Part shown: one piece after another, positions 10,748-22,204 of the stretch
How the letters are laid out: each line of letters opens with the position of its first letter
Numbering within the stretch: the stretch's first letter is position 1
NCBI GenBank assembly: GCA_036346405.1
Contig: CM070548.1
Location: 66,116,877-66,180,876, forward strand
Source: Phyllostachys edulis
Lineage: Eukaryota; Streptophyta; Magnoliopsida; Poales; Poaceae
Direction: 5' to 3'
DNA length: 64,000 nucleotides
Translations under genes and position numbers: made by a program
The notes under the pieces: model-generated
Seen by the model: only the letters and a program-made list of their open reading frames with translations
The model's database searches: none
What the model was told of the DNA's origin: nothing

Positions 10748-13700
10748 TGTAACATCCCCAAATTAATAAATGATAATTAGTATGCATCTCATTAACATGC
10801 ACAATGTTTTTGAATCTTTTGCATCATTTATTGCACTTGGGTTGTATTTCAAATGTATAAAAATGAGAAGAATTTAAAACTTTTGAACATGCATTAGTTT
10901 TTCTGGAGCTATTGCATAATTTGTTGTCTTTGAAAATTTTGAAGTCAAAGAAAATATACACTTCAAATTTAAATTCCAAAAGAAAACAAGAATAAAAATT
11001 TATGAACATCATCCATAAATAATTTATTAAAATAATATAATAATTATCATGAATTAAAATAATTTTTCGAAAATTTATGGAACTCAATTTGACCCCCAGA
11101 AAATTCAAACTCAAATCAAAGACCTATTCCAAGTTTGAATTTAAATTATATAAATTAACTCATGAACAGTGGGTTTTAAAATTTTTATGAGTACTAGGAT
11201 GTCCCAGAAAGCCCCTTGAATTATTTTCGAATTTTTAAAATTTTATTTCTATTTTTTAGGCCTCGGTCAAACCTGTTGCTTCTCGATCAAATCTGAAATT
11301 CAAAACTCTGGCCTTTGCACTCTTCCTCCGACCGGAGCCACCCGACTCGACCTAGCCGCCTAGTTGCACCGCGCCGGAACCAAACGTCATCAACTGTCCG
11401 ATCCAAATCGTGTGGTCCATATGAAAGCGACCCGAGTCTATTTCGCCGCACCCGAACGCTTGCTATCACTACCAGCGGGCCCCACCGCGCAACAGGGCGT
11501 CTTCTACCTCGGGCGAGCGCGAGCAGAGCTCGAGTGCAACGCGTCGAAGGGACTTTGCACCGCGCCATCGACGGCGTGAGTCCACCGCCCTCCTTGGCCT
11601 ATCCGTGAGCACCGCTCACTCACATTGTAGCTTTCTCCGTCTTCGGATTTTGTCAAAATCGACGTTACCCCTCTTCTTCCCTCACTTCTCTCTTCGGCCG
11701 TGAGAGAGAAGGAGGCCTTGAGCTCTCCTCCGTCCTGGTAAGCACAGCCGCGACCGCTCCATTCTTTTTCTTCTTCGACGCCGTTCCCTTTTTCTCTAAC
11801 TCGAGCTTCTCTCTTGCCTTCTAGCTCCCGGTCCTCACCCTCGGCTCTAGAGCGCGTCTAGAGCGTGCACCCGATGCCGCCGCCGTGTCAAACTTCACTC
11901 CGATGAGCCATTCTCCCATACAAGTGCCTCATCTCATGCTCTCGAACACCCAAATGATTTCCCCTCAACCAATTTTAACTTTCCATCACAGGAATCGTCG
12001 GCATCGAGCTTTTCCCCATTTTCGACCGCAAGGGCCACTTTCTTCTCCGACGACGGCACGGTGAGGCATTGCCTAATCCCCTGCTTTTACACCAATCCCG
12101 TAGCATCCTTTAGCTTTCCCCTCATCTCTTTCTCTCTCTCTCACTCTGCTCAGGGCGAGCTCTCCTCGGTGAAGCCACTCCGCCGCCGCTGTTCTTCGTC
12201 GCTGGCCCAACTCCGGCAACCTCGTCGGCTCCGCGTCATACGGGTGGGCTCAGTGAACTCCCTTGTTGCTTTTGTGCGCACTCGTTTCGCCCAAAAAGTT
12301 GTCGAGTCGCAATTGCCGCTATGGCCGTAGCTCTCCACCGCTTTAGCTCATCGCGCGCAAGATCGGACCACCGGGCTTTGCTTTGTTCTTCTTAGTCTTG
12401 AGTGTGTGGGCTTTCCATTTTGAGCACTCGCCCGAGCCGCCCTAGCTTTCCTCGCTGGCGATGAGTGCAGCAATGCCGCAGCCACGCGCTTCCCGCGTTG
12501 TCGGATTTTCCGACTGCCACTGTAGCTCGCAATTAGCTGTTAAGTGTAATCATTAGCTTTTAAATCGCGATCTTTGTCGGAAATCTCATGTTTAGCTGCG
12601 CTAATATTAGCTTTCAGAGTATGACATGCGGGCCCCGCACTTTTTGTAATCCGGCAGTGAACCCGTGGACCAAGCTCTTGGCTTTCAGTCCATGCACTAT
12701 GCATGCGGACCGGGTCTATGACAAGTAGGTCCCACCTGTCGGTTTTACCTGAAATGAAATGGAAAATGAAAATTAATACTGTGCACTGGCCCCACCTGTA
12801 AGTGACCATGGCTAGATCCCTCTCGGTACAAAAAGTCCTAAATGCTTATAGAAATTCCGAAATGATTAATTTTGTGCATTGAAAAATTCATTTAACTTTA
12901 AAAATGCATAACTAATTCATCTTAACTCCAAAAACAGTGAAATCAATTTTGATAATTTTGATTTTTAGTGAAATTTATTTTAAAATAGGTTTCAACCTTG
13001 TCACTATCTCCAAAAATATAGTTTGTGGAAAGTGATCCAAAAATGAATTATTTTTACACTATAAATTGCTGTTAAACTTTGAAAATTCATAACTAAATCA
13101 TAAAAACTCCGAAGTCTTTGATTCAAATTTTGTTAGCTTCATTTTAAATGTACTTTAATATAAAAATGGGTTGAACCATTTTACTATTCCAGAAATCACT
13201 TTTGGCAAAATTACTTTAGGTTTAGTATTATTGTTGCACTAAAAATTGTTGTAACTTCAAAAATGCGTAAGTATTTCCCTGTGACTCCAAATTGAGTAAA
13301 CTAAATTTTGTTGGATTCCTCTAATAGTATAATTCAATGAAGAATAGACTTTGAATGTGTTACTATTATTGAGAAAATTATTTTACATATGACTTGTGCA
13401 CTACTTTCATAACTTTGAAAAATCATAGAAAATTAATCTTAGCTCCAAATGAGGTGAATCAAATTCCATTATTCATCTCATGTGGTGCTCTGTCTACCAT
13501 GAAAGTTTCAAGTACACCACCTCTTTGGAAATCTTTACCCAAACAATTAATTCGGATGAACAGTAACCAGTAGCATTTTTACTAGATTTTCTTGCAAACT
13601 GATTTTCAAACGGCCATAACGTTTGCATAGAACGTCCAAATCAATTGATTCTTGTTGCTAAATTCACCTAAAATCATGCTCTACCTTATGTGCATTTTTC

Positions 13701-14760
13701 ATAATTTTTGGATGACTTTGAATTTTTGGGTCTTTTCGATATTATTCGTTCTTATTGTGCTTTCGATTCTTTCGATAGGTTCTGACGAAATTATTGATTA
13801 TGCGAGTGATCCTCTGCAGTATATTGAGCAACTTCAGCAAAGCAAGTAGTTTGATCATAATAATCCCATTACTTTCAAAGTCTAATACTTTGTTTACAAA
13901 TTGTATGTATGCATGCTTTTGTGTCAAAGTTTATTTTCTCGATTAGAGGTAGTTATTCCTATTGCATGGTTGCCCTTAAATTGTTCATCCCCTTCCACTA
14001 AACATAAGGTATTAATCTTGCCGGTGAATTAGAGCCCGGTGGTTGAATTATGCTCTTTTATTGTCTTTACAGTGTCATGCTTAGAAATGCTTAGCTACCG
14101 GTAGAATTGGGCGGTTATCGACTTAGTCGATAACTTTGATCACACAAAATTATTATTATCATTATGCTCAGCACTTTGTGCTTTGTTACTTTGTAAAGTC
14201 AAAAACTAAAACTGAAAATGAAATGTTTGAGACTTAGGCACAGTGGTTGATGGTGTGATCTTATGGTGTGACTGGAATGGTGCCCAAGTCAATCAAGGAC
14301 CGAGTTACTTGTGCCATCGTACCGAGCAAATTGCGTGCTAACCACACGAGGGGGATATGAGACCTCTCTTGGCTAAGTACTTTGGGGGGTGTTAATTAAT
14401 GAGTCGCGTGGTGGGTTGTATATTTGACTATATGCAACATTGGGACAGGAGGGGAGCACCCACACGGCTTGAGCTGACCGGTGTATCTTTCTCTTCGTAT
14501 GGGTCCTTCGTGAGAGCCGGGGAGGCGTTTCACTAAGGGTTAATGTAATACTCCGAATATCAAATAGAGGGAACATATTATTCGGAAGAGAAATTTATTC
14601 AAATTTGAATGCACTAAAGCTTAGAGGAAAATTGAAAGAGAATTCAAGATTTGAGGGAGGATTGGACCTTGGGCTTTCGGCCCAAGGCGTAATAGCCAAG
14701 TGGGCCGGCCTTGTAGTGGAGTCAAGAAGGGGGTGCCCTTCCCCCAAAACCCTAACCTCT

Positions 14761-14801
14761 GCTACAGTACCGTGCCGCACTGTAGCACGCGGTACTGTAG
14801 C
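14761..14801. repeat. Long hairpin in the solo LTR
   Basis: GCTACAGTACCG (14761-14772) pairs perfectly with CGGTACTGTAGC (14790-14801). Within the 17-base loop GTGC and GCAC can extend the stem past a small bulge. Confidence 0.8.
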
Positions 14802-15157
14802 ATCCCCCCTCCCTACTGCTCTACCAAGATGAGGAAGAAGCTCCGAGGTGCCGCCGGCCATGGTGGAAGGAGAAGAAGGGAGAAGAAGAAAGGAGGAGAA
14901 GAAGAAGATCATCTTCTTCGCGGATCATTCTTCGTCATCCCGCGGGTCTCCAAGGGTAACAATCGTCGATTGTTGTCATATGATTAATCGTAGAATTGAA
15001 ATCGAATAGATTTGATTGGATAAATGTCGGTCTGCTGTAAACATCAATCTGTCCAGAATGTTGCGTGGGCGTTTTCGCGATCGTAGAGGCCGAACCAGTA
15101 GTTTTGATCTCCTAGAGATATTTAGAGGTTGTTCTTAACTTTCTATGGTCGCCAAGT

Positions 15158-15561
15158 TCACTTGATTCCGACGTTCGAGTCAAAAGATATGGCTGTTTTA
15201 GTATCCGCTGTCCAGATTTCTGACGAAACTGAACTGATGTGTTAATTTGTAACTTATGACATGGTAATTGGCAGAATCTGGGATTTCTCCCAACTAGGTT
15301 ATTGTAGGTAATTTTATAACCTTTCCGGATTGATAAAGATTGATCAATTCGGAGTTATAGATTAAAAGTTATGGTCGTTTTGGTGCCGCTGTTTATTCTG
15401 TAGACAGTTTTTCTGTACTGAAAGTTCACCTGTTTGTTAACGTACTAAATTGGCCGAATCAAATTATCTTGCCAACTAGAGTATTGTGGGTTTGTCAGTC
15501 AAGAGTCCACAGAAACTGGGTTCACCCCATTTGGAGTTCCAGATCAAGAGTTATGCCATTT
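15158..15561 (-). repeat. Three ~178-base repeats carrying the CATAAC/ACTCC module
   Basis: The module appears reversed relative to the gypsy LTRs: a GGAGTT-type string followed by AAAAGTTATGGC-type sequence at 15158-15198, 15339-15380 and 15518-15561. Spacing is about 180 bases. Confidence 0.65.
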
Positions 15562-16876
15562 ACCGTGCTGCTGCCAGGGGCGGTGTAGGGCAGAATGTGT
15601 TGATTTTCAGTTTAGAGGTTCTAGTTATATTTTGAATCGCCAGGGGAGCGTTGTAGAACTTTATCTAGTATTGTCATGTTCGTCGCATCCTTATTTCAGT
15701 TATTTGTTTGTTAGGAGGTGAAGCTTCAGGTTTGGGAGCACCGCAATTGCCTATTAACGCGTCACAACGCTAAAGGCAAGTACCTTAGTATTCCTAGGAT
15801 TATGACATGTTGAATGCTTGCTATTGGTATTGAATTTATAAGTACCATGTTATTACTTAAATGTTCATATTCAATCCATGTGGTTACCTTCATGATGGAG
15901 AGCATGTTTCTTATTGTTCAATATTCATATGTCATACTCAAAGATCCATCTTTCATATTTCATCCACGGAGTGGATCGATGTATAAGACCCATCAATTCC
16001 AAAGATGGGCACGTAAGACCCACCATTCCAATGTGGGCGTTCGGGACACCGTTTAAACGTTCTTCGTCGGGGCTTGGGTCCCCACACTTTGTTAAGTCGG
16101 GCTTAGGTGAACACCGACGGTGTGTCACCAAAGAATACCGTATATGCATGTGTGTGTAGTCCTTCATTTCATCCACATCATTCATTCCATTCATCCAAGT
16201 GTTCGCTTCGGCTTATTTCATACACTTTAATGATGTTCACATGATCAAGGTTGTTATGTATTATTCATCTAATGTACTTGCCGAGTCTCGGACTCACTCT
16301 TGCTTTGTTTGTTGTTTTTTTAGGTGAACTTTGAGGTTGGCTCTATGGGGAGGAATAGACATACACTACCTTTTCACTTCACCTTAATCAAGTTCAGATT
16401 TCATTTTAGTTCAATTTAATCATTCATTATTGATGAACTGTAATAATAAACGTTGGTCGTGGTGATAACTCTTCTCCATTAAGATCGGTTAATAATCGTA
16501 TGTAAGCTTAGTTCATCCTTTTGATATAGTTGCTTGAGATCAGATTATACTTCTGCGATGATTCTGATATTTGTTGATTTCACCATTGTCTTGATATTAA
16601 TGATTGTTGGAACCTCCGGTATAGCTAACTATACAGGGGAGGTTCTGTCGAAATTTAGAATTTTTGTCGTCTGTTTTAGCTTGTTAACATGTTAGTTTAG
16701 TAGCATTCCAGCCCTTGTAGGACTGGGGTGTTACAGTTAACCCCCATACGCACAGCTCTTAACTAGCTCTTTCCATTGGAAATGCCTCGTAGGACTTAGC
16801 CGTGCCGGCATACCAAAGGAAGTGGGCTTAATCATGTGGCGAAAAGGCGGTCTGGCGTGTGGGTACATTGGTACAC

Positions 16877-16904
16877 CCCTGCAGGGTATAATCTATTTGA
16901 ATAG
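16877..16904 (+). repeat. Double-palindrome block (3' LTR of LARD-like element)
   Basis: CCCTGCAGGG (16877-16886, perfect) and CTATTTGAATAG (16893-16904, one mismatched pair). The partner copy in the 5' LTR is perfect, so this is a recent point change. Confidence 0.85.
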
Positions 16905-18337
16905 CCTCGTCCTAGGTTATGGACATGCTTGGATACACCCCGTGAGAACTAGACTATAACATTTAATTAAAACTTGATGTGGGTGGTATGAATGGCGAAT
17001 TCATGCTATTGTTGTGGTGGCTATTTGGTTAGCCACTTCCAGGATGTCTTTTATTATTGTTCTTGTATCTCGCTGTTTTTGTCAATAAAAACAGATTGTA
17101 AAACTGATTTAAATCTATTACATTATTGCAAATGAAAACTTGCTTTATGCTGAAAATGAGTCTAGATCCTCCTCCACTTAAATAAGCTTGCATGTAGCTA
17201 TGTATAGGCTGTTACACTACACGTAAGTCTTGCGAGTACATTTTTGTACTCATTTGCTTTGCTTAATTAATTGTTGCAGAGGAGGTTGATCCCCAAGGGA
17301 TCGACTATTGTGAGACCGACTTCGACTTTGACTTCGGCGACTAGCTTGGTGGCCCGGTCGGTTGCCTTGTGGGTTATGGAAAACCGTTTGGGTTTTGTTT
17401 TCGCCATCTTATGGCTTATGTTTTCGCTGCTACTTTGGTTATTTACCTTGTCTTTTGGCCAGTCGACCCTACTTTTGTAATATGAACTTGTATTTCCTTT
17501 TTGTTGTACGCTTGTAATGACTTGTGTATGGAATGTATGCTTAATTTTTGTATGGGGTATGTGTACTGCAATTCTGGGAAGTACATATGCGCTGAGAATC
17601 GGGATATTTGGTTTGTAATGCTAGGGCCAATTGGGTGGTTAAGTATTACGAGTTAAATACCCCGGGTTCTCACAGTAAAACTCGACTTGATACAGTCTAC
17701 TTGACTCTGATGTGTTGTAATAAATGAATGGTTTGATTTACATCATGTATGAAATGATTTAGTGATGTATCTGTGAGCACTATCTACTAATCTAGGGAAT
17801 ACTGCAGTGATTTCATAGAGGATTTGGATTGGCAAAATCCGGATCCGACAGTTTTGCTCAAAATGTAAACAAAATGAAATAGACGAACATGTTTTCGTTC
17901 TATGTACTTTTGCTAAAGCTGTTTGGTTCACCTCTCCTTTCTCCATGAAAACTGAAGATAATGTGTTTGTCGGACCTAGATTCCGAGAATTCAAATCCTT
18001 TGTGAAAACACTATGCTACTCCCTGGATCAGTAGATAGCACTCACATGCACATTGCTGAATCAACCATACAAGTCGTGAACTAACACAAATATATTACAA
18101 CACAGAGTAACATAGACCTCATCGGGTCGAGTTTTACAAAAGGGGCCGCGCAAGGCCAACTTGATTACATTACAAAAAGATAATGAAGTCTACAGCGGAA
18201 GCAAAAGGGGAGGTAGAGCTCATCTCACATAGGCAAGCGACTGGGGTAACCAGTGTATAACGGATATTAACCAATAGCTGGATAATATTGGTTGTACGCG
18301 AGTACCAACGAGTCTACTTAGATTGGGCGAGACCTAA

Positions 18338-21300
18338 TGTAACAGCCCAAAGTTCTATTACCAATTTTAAAATTAATTAAAAGTTATTATGTTGTTGGAT
18401 TTTCTGAAATTTGAAAGAGTTTGATTGCTTTATTTGAATTTCTGAAGATTTAAAAGTCAAAAACAAAATTTATTAAAGTTTTTGAAGTTTTATTTGAGTT
18501 TAAGTTGAAAAATAAAAATGTAATTTTTTTCTGGAAATTTTAAAAGCTTTTTCCTAAATATTTTAAACCCAAAATAATTTATTTGCAAAATAAAAAAAAC
18601 AACTTTAAGTTGCAAATAATTTTATTAAGTCCAAAATAACTTTGGGAATTTCTGTGAATTTTCCTAGAATTTTTGGATTTTATTTGCTATTTTCTAAAGC
18701 CAAAATGAATTAGTCAAATTATTTAAAATTAGAAAAACAATTTAAACCCCAACACCTGTTTGGGCCGAAACCTTCCTCCGGCCCAACTCCCTTCCTCCAT
18801 TACGCGGCCCAATGCGGCCCACCCGCACCCGAGCCAGCCCGCCCGCTCTCTATCCCGCCCGCGCCACTCCTGGGCATTGGATGCAAATCCAACTGCCCGC
18901 GCCTCACCCTCTCTCCCCCTCTCGCTGCAAGTGGCCCCGCCGCCATCTTCTTCCACCTCCCCTTCTTCTCCGCTCGTCCACGCACGAAGCCGCCATTAGC
19001 GGCTGGGCCAAGCTCCACAACCGCCACGTTCTCCCACCTCGCTTCGCATTCTTGCGCGCCGCGCCTCGCCGCCTCCGCCCACGTTCCCGCTCTCTCGTCG
19101 CCGAGGCCCATTTACGCCCAACCGTCGCCGCCATGACCTTCGCCTACGATCTCCCCCCTCCCCCTGACCCCTATAAAAGGGAGCACCAGGTAGCCCTCTC
19201 CTCACCGACGCCAACTCCACCACTCACTCCCTCTCGCCTGTGCTTTCGCCAGAACGGAGATCTCACATCGCTGGTCGTGAGCACGCCACGCTTTAGCGCC
19301 GCCATCGCCGACGCCAGGTCTCGCCTCGCCACCACTCGCATCGCCGCGACGCCGTGAAGCCGGTGCGCACCTCGCCGTCACCGGAGCCTTGCCGAATCGC
19401 CGTGCCACCGTTGAAGCCGATCGCGCTGCCGCTTCTTCCTCACTGCCGTCCGCCTCCGTCCTCGCCTCGTCGTGTGGGTGAGCGCACCAGGACCGCTGCG
19501 TCCTCCTCTTTCTTATGCGCGTCTCGCCGCCCGCCGCCCGCCGCCGCGCACCATAGCGCCGGTGACCATCGGTCTCTGCGCCGACGCCGTCCTCACTGAC
19601 GTGGCACGGCCACGCACACGCCACCTCATGCCACATGGGCGCCATGTCGCCAATTCGGCCTATGTGGCGCCACGTCGGAACGCCACCCCTACGCCAAAGG
19701 CCCGTGGACTTAGTCCATGTCTATGACACATGGGGCCCACATGTCAGAGTTCAATTTAAAATGGAAAACCCAGGGTTGACATCACCCTTGCGCAATAATT
19801 AGGTTTTCCTTTAGAAAAATAAATCGGGAAATGCTTTTAAATTCCAGATTTAGTTTTAAAAATTGTAAAATTCATATCTTTTGATTCCTAACTCCAAATT
19901 GAGTGTTTCAAATTGCTAAAATCTTAGAAAATTATTATCTAGCTAAATAAAATAAAATTATTTCATTTGGACTTAGTTTACTTTGTATTTTTGAATTTAT
20001 TTGAATTTCAATTGATTTGTCGTATTTTCACGTTTAGACTTCGATGATTCTGGGGAATTTGATTCTTCCGAAGAATTAGAATATCAAAACTTCAACGAAA
20101 GCAAGTTACATTCTTGATCATATTGCACCCATTATTTCAAATTATTTAATTCTATTTTAAATTATTATTGCATGCTTATTTACATTCAGTAATTTAAATG
20201 CCTACTTTAAATTCATTGAAATTCCTAAATCCTTTGTATGGCCAAATTTGATAATTGAATCAAATACATTGTGACCCTAGATAAAACCTAGTTGATACGA
20301 TAGTATGAACTAGGATCATTTGAAAATGTTGCAAAGACATGCTTAGACCAAAAATGTTGATTTGGGGAAGTTCAGCCAAAAATCAAATATTGTTTAAATT
20401 GTATCCATGGCATTGGTGTGTTATGGAAGTTTATAAATGACTTTGCAAAATGAAATAAAATGATGGTTTGTACTTGGGCGAAATGGTTGTCTGGATGGTG
20501 CATGTTTATGCACGGGCTCAATCTGGTTAGGGTCGAGGCCCATGGGTTTTGTGGAAAGTCGCCTAAGTCAGTTAAGGACCGGCCTCTGAGCGTTCCTTTG
20601 CTATGCCTATAATGGACTATGCCACATCGTACTACCATATGTCCTGTATGGGCAGGACCTGGCTAATTAATTTGCAATGTTCCACCGTGGTCGTTCCCTT
20701 CAGATGTAGTGGGTAGTCATGTTACGACCTATGTTAGTCCCACTAACGCAAGAGGGGGCCACACAAACCCGATGGGTTGGAGCCCAGAGGGGGCGAAACC
20801 TTAGCGAGGGGTAACTACGATGGAATGGCGCATTGTAAAGGCCTTGACACGTGCTCTAGACCACTTACCTTCGGTAGTGAGTGGTGGCACCCCGGATGCC
20901 AAACAAACTACAGAAGTCGTGTCGTGTGGGTAAAGTTGTACAACCTCTGCAGAGTGTAAAACTATTCGAATAGCCGCGTCCGCGGTCATGGACATGCTAG
21001 CAAAGCCACTCAAAGTTAGACTTTGGTTTTGATTTAAAAATGATTTGGTAAAACAGTTTTGACATGGATGGGTGTCCATGAGAAAAATTATGGGTTGAGC
21101 CCCAGGTTGGTGCCCGTGTTAGGTTAGTGTTAGGTTGGTGCTTACACTAGCTTTATTAATTCAGTTAAAACTCAATTTTAGTTATTGTAAAAATTGTGCT
21201 TTTGAACTTAGTATTGTATTTAACCTGTCAAATATTGCTTTTGTGCAAATCAAGCATATTAAGCTTTCATTTGAGATATCCATGTATGCATGTCATTCTG

Positions 21301-21654
21301 TTACTTGACGGGTGTAACTTGCGAGCACGGTAGTTGTGCTCATACTTGCTTTATCCAAACAAATTTTAGAGGAGAAGGACTTCACCATCGGTGTGGATCT
21401 CGATGACTAGGCCGCTACCCCAGTCGATTGCCTATGGTAGATTAACTGGACTCTACTACATCTTCTTCGTCTTCCGCTGTGTTATTTATTGTTGGCTTGT
21501 AAGCCTCCTTTGTAATAAACTCTGTTGATTATTAATATATTTGTGCGATTTATGGATGTTACCATATCTGCATTTCTTCGTGTGAACTAGTCACGATCAT
21601 GGGACTAGTTCAGAAATGCACAGAGGATTTGGGGTGTTAATCCCAGGTCCGACA
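18338..21654 (+). mobile_element. Solo LTR, 3317 bases, TSD CCTAA
   Basis: Starts TGTAACAGCCC and ends GGTCCGACA, with CCTAA at 18333-18337 and 21655-21659. It is nested in the minus-strand LTR. A TATA box (CTATAAAAGG, 19171-19180) lies in a G/C-rich zone (18770-19740); the 181-codon and smaller frames there are on both strands and look non-coding. One CATAAC/ACTCCAAA module lies at 19872-19914, the double palindrome at 20945-20973 and the hairpin at 21323-21341. By its ends and layout it is a Tekay-type gypsy LTR; no coding region is attached. Confidence 0.9.
20945..20973 (+). repeat. Double-palindrome block (solo LTR 18338-21654)
   Basis: CTCTGCAGAG (20945-20954) and CTATTCGAATAG (20962-20973), both perfect, preceded by GTGGGTAAAGTTGTACAAC. 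A hairpin GAGCAC-7-GTGCTC follows at 21323-21341. Confidence 0.88.
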
Positions 21655-22174
21655 CCTAAACTACATAACTATACTACTCCTCGTCATAGCCTTGTCCATC
21701 ATCTCCTAGGCCTTCGTAGAAAGTGTAGTCTCCTTCGTCTTCATTATCTGAAGGGTTTGGGGGGAGAAGCGAGAATGAGCAATACTACCGTGCTCGCGAG
21801 CCAACACACAATGCAATGATATACATGCAAGGCTTAACAAGGATGGCTCAGGTTCTTTTATTTGCGAAAGCAAGCTTTTCAAATATCATACTTACAAAGT
21901 CCTATCTCTTAGCATTTTAATAGATTGCTGTTTAGTAAAGAGAGTAAAGTGCAATAATTATTAATAGTAGAGGTTCCATCCGTTGGAACTCTACCCATGC
22001 ATCTTTTCAATTGGAGCTGCCTCCAAAGACCACACCCACTGAGCTCGAAGACTCAGGGAAAATCCAACACAGGGCTAGGTGAGCCCTTCCACCATTTTCA
22101 TACCACCCACAAGTTGTTGAAATAGAACTAACTCAAGTTATGATTCCCATGTCCGCCTTTGACCGTAGGCACGG

Positions 22175-22204
22175 CTGTTTAAACAGGTTTAGACTCTGCA
22201 GAGG
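22175..22204 (-). repeat. Double-palindrome block (minus-strand solo LTR), pairing kept with other bases
   Basis: CTCTGCAGAG is at 22195-22204. The partner here is CTGTTTAAACAG (22175-22186). Relative to CTATTCGAATAG it has changed two symmetric base pairs, yet it is still a perfect palindrome. A weaker GAGC/GCTC hairpin lies at 21777-21795. Confidence 0.85.

Larger units (their letters stand above)
14544..16735 (+). mobile_element. Solo LTR, 2192 bases, TSD GTTAA
   Basis: Starts TGTAATACTCC and ends GGGGTGTTACA. It is flanked by GTTAA on both sides (14539-14543 and 16736-16740), and removing it restores continuity with the other LTR copy. There is no primer-binding site, polypurine tract or coding domain, so it is a solo LTR left by LTR-LTR recombination; a small non-autonomous element is less likely. 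It contains a strong hairpin at 14761-14801 and three diverged ~178-base repeats (15158-15561). The frames at 14605-14987 sit in G/C-rich sequence and match no family. Confidence 0.88.
3411..17674 (+). mobile_element. Non-autonomous LTR retrotransposon with 4.7-kb LTRs (LARD-like)
   Basis: Two long direct repeats, 3411-8143 (4733 bases) and 10748-17674 (4730 bases once the nested solo LTR and one TSD copy are removed), both start TGTAACATCCCC and end TTCTCACA. A tRNA-iMet-type primer-binding site follows the first, and a polypurine tract precedes the second. The 2604-base internal region has no frame longer than about 70 codons and no gag, protease, reverse transcriptase or integrase motif. 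The flanks are ATAAA (3406-3410) and GTAAA (17675-17679), a five-base duplication with one mismatch. Long LTRs with a non-coding interior match the class called LARDs; family membership is not established. Confidence 0.88.
10748..17674 (+). repeat. 3' LTR of the non-autonomous element, with nested solo LTR
   Basis: This near-identical copy of 3411-8143 is interrupted at 14544-16735. Compared with the 5' LTR it has small differences throughout, for example in the G/C-rich zone (11450-11530) and at 12360-12400, so the insertion is not very recent. The second palindrome of its conserved block has lost one base pair: CTATTTGAATAG at 16893-16904, while CCCTGCAGGG is intact at 16877-16886. The hairpin GAGTAC/GTACTC is intact at 17234-17251. 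Confidence 0.9.
1786..17850 (+). mobile_element. Partial TGTAACA-type LTR, split by a 14-kb insertion
   Basis: Two pieces, 1786-3410 and 17675-17850, are one LTR interrupted by the element at 3411-17674. The first piece aligns by eye with the interior of the LTR at 17968-24923 (minus strand), from its GATCATATTG zone to the Y-shaped motifs near its end. The second piece ends GGATCCGACA at 17850, as related LTRs do. The 5' part is lost and hAT sequence abuts at about 1785. The flank 17851-17855 is GTTTT and continues as LINE coding sequence, so this LTR was inserted in the LINE. It carries the double palindrome at 2751-2778 and the GAGCAC/GTGCTC hairpin at 3161-3180. Confidence 0.7.

Noticed and set aside
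18812..19357. 181-codon frame in a G/C-rich zone
   Set aside because: It lies in the promoter-like zone of a solo LTR, overlaps open frames on both strands, is rich in Pro, Ser and Arg from composition, and matches no family.
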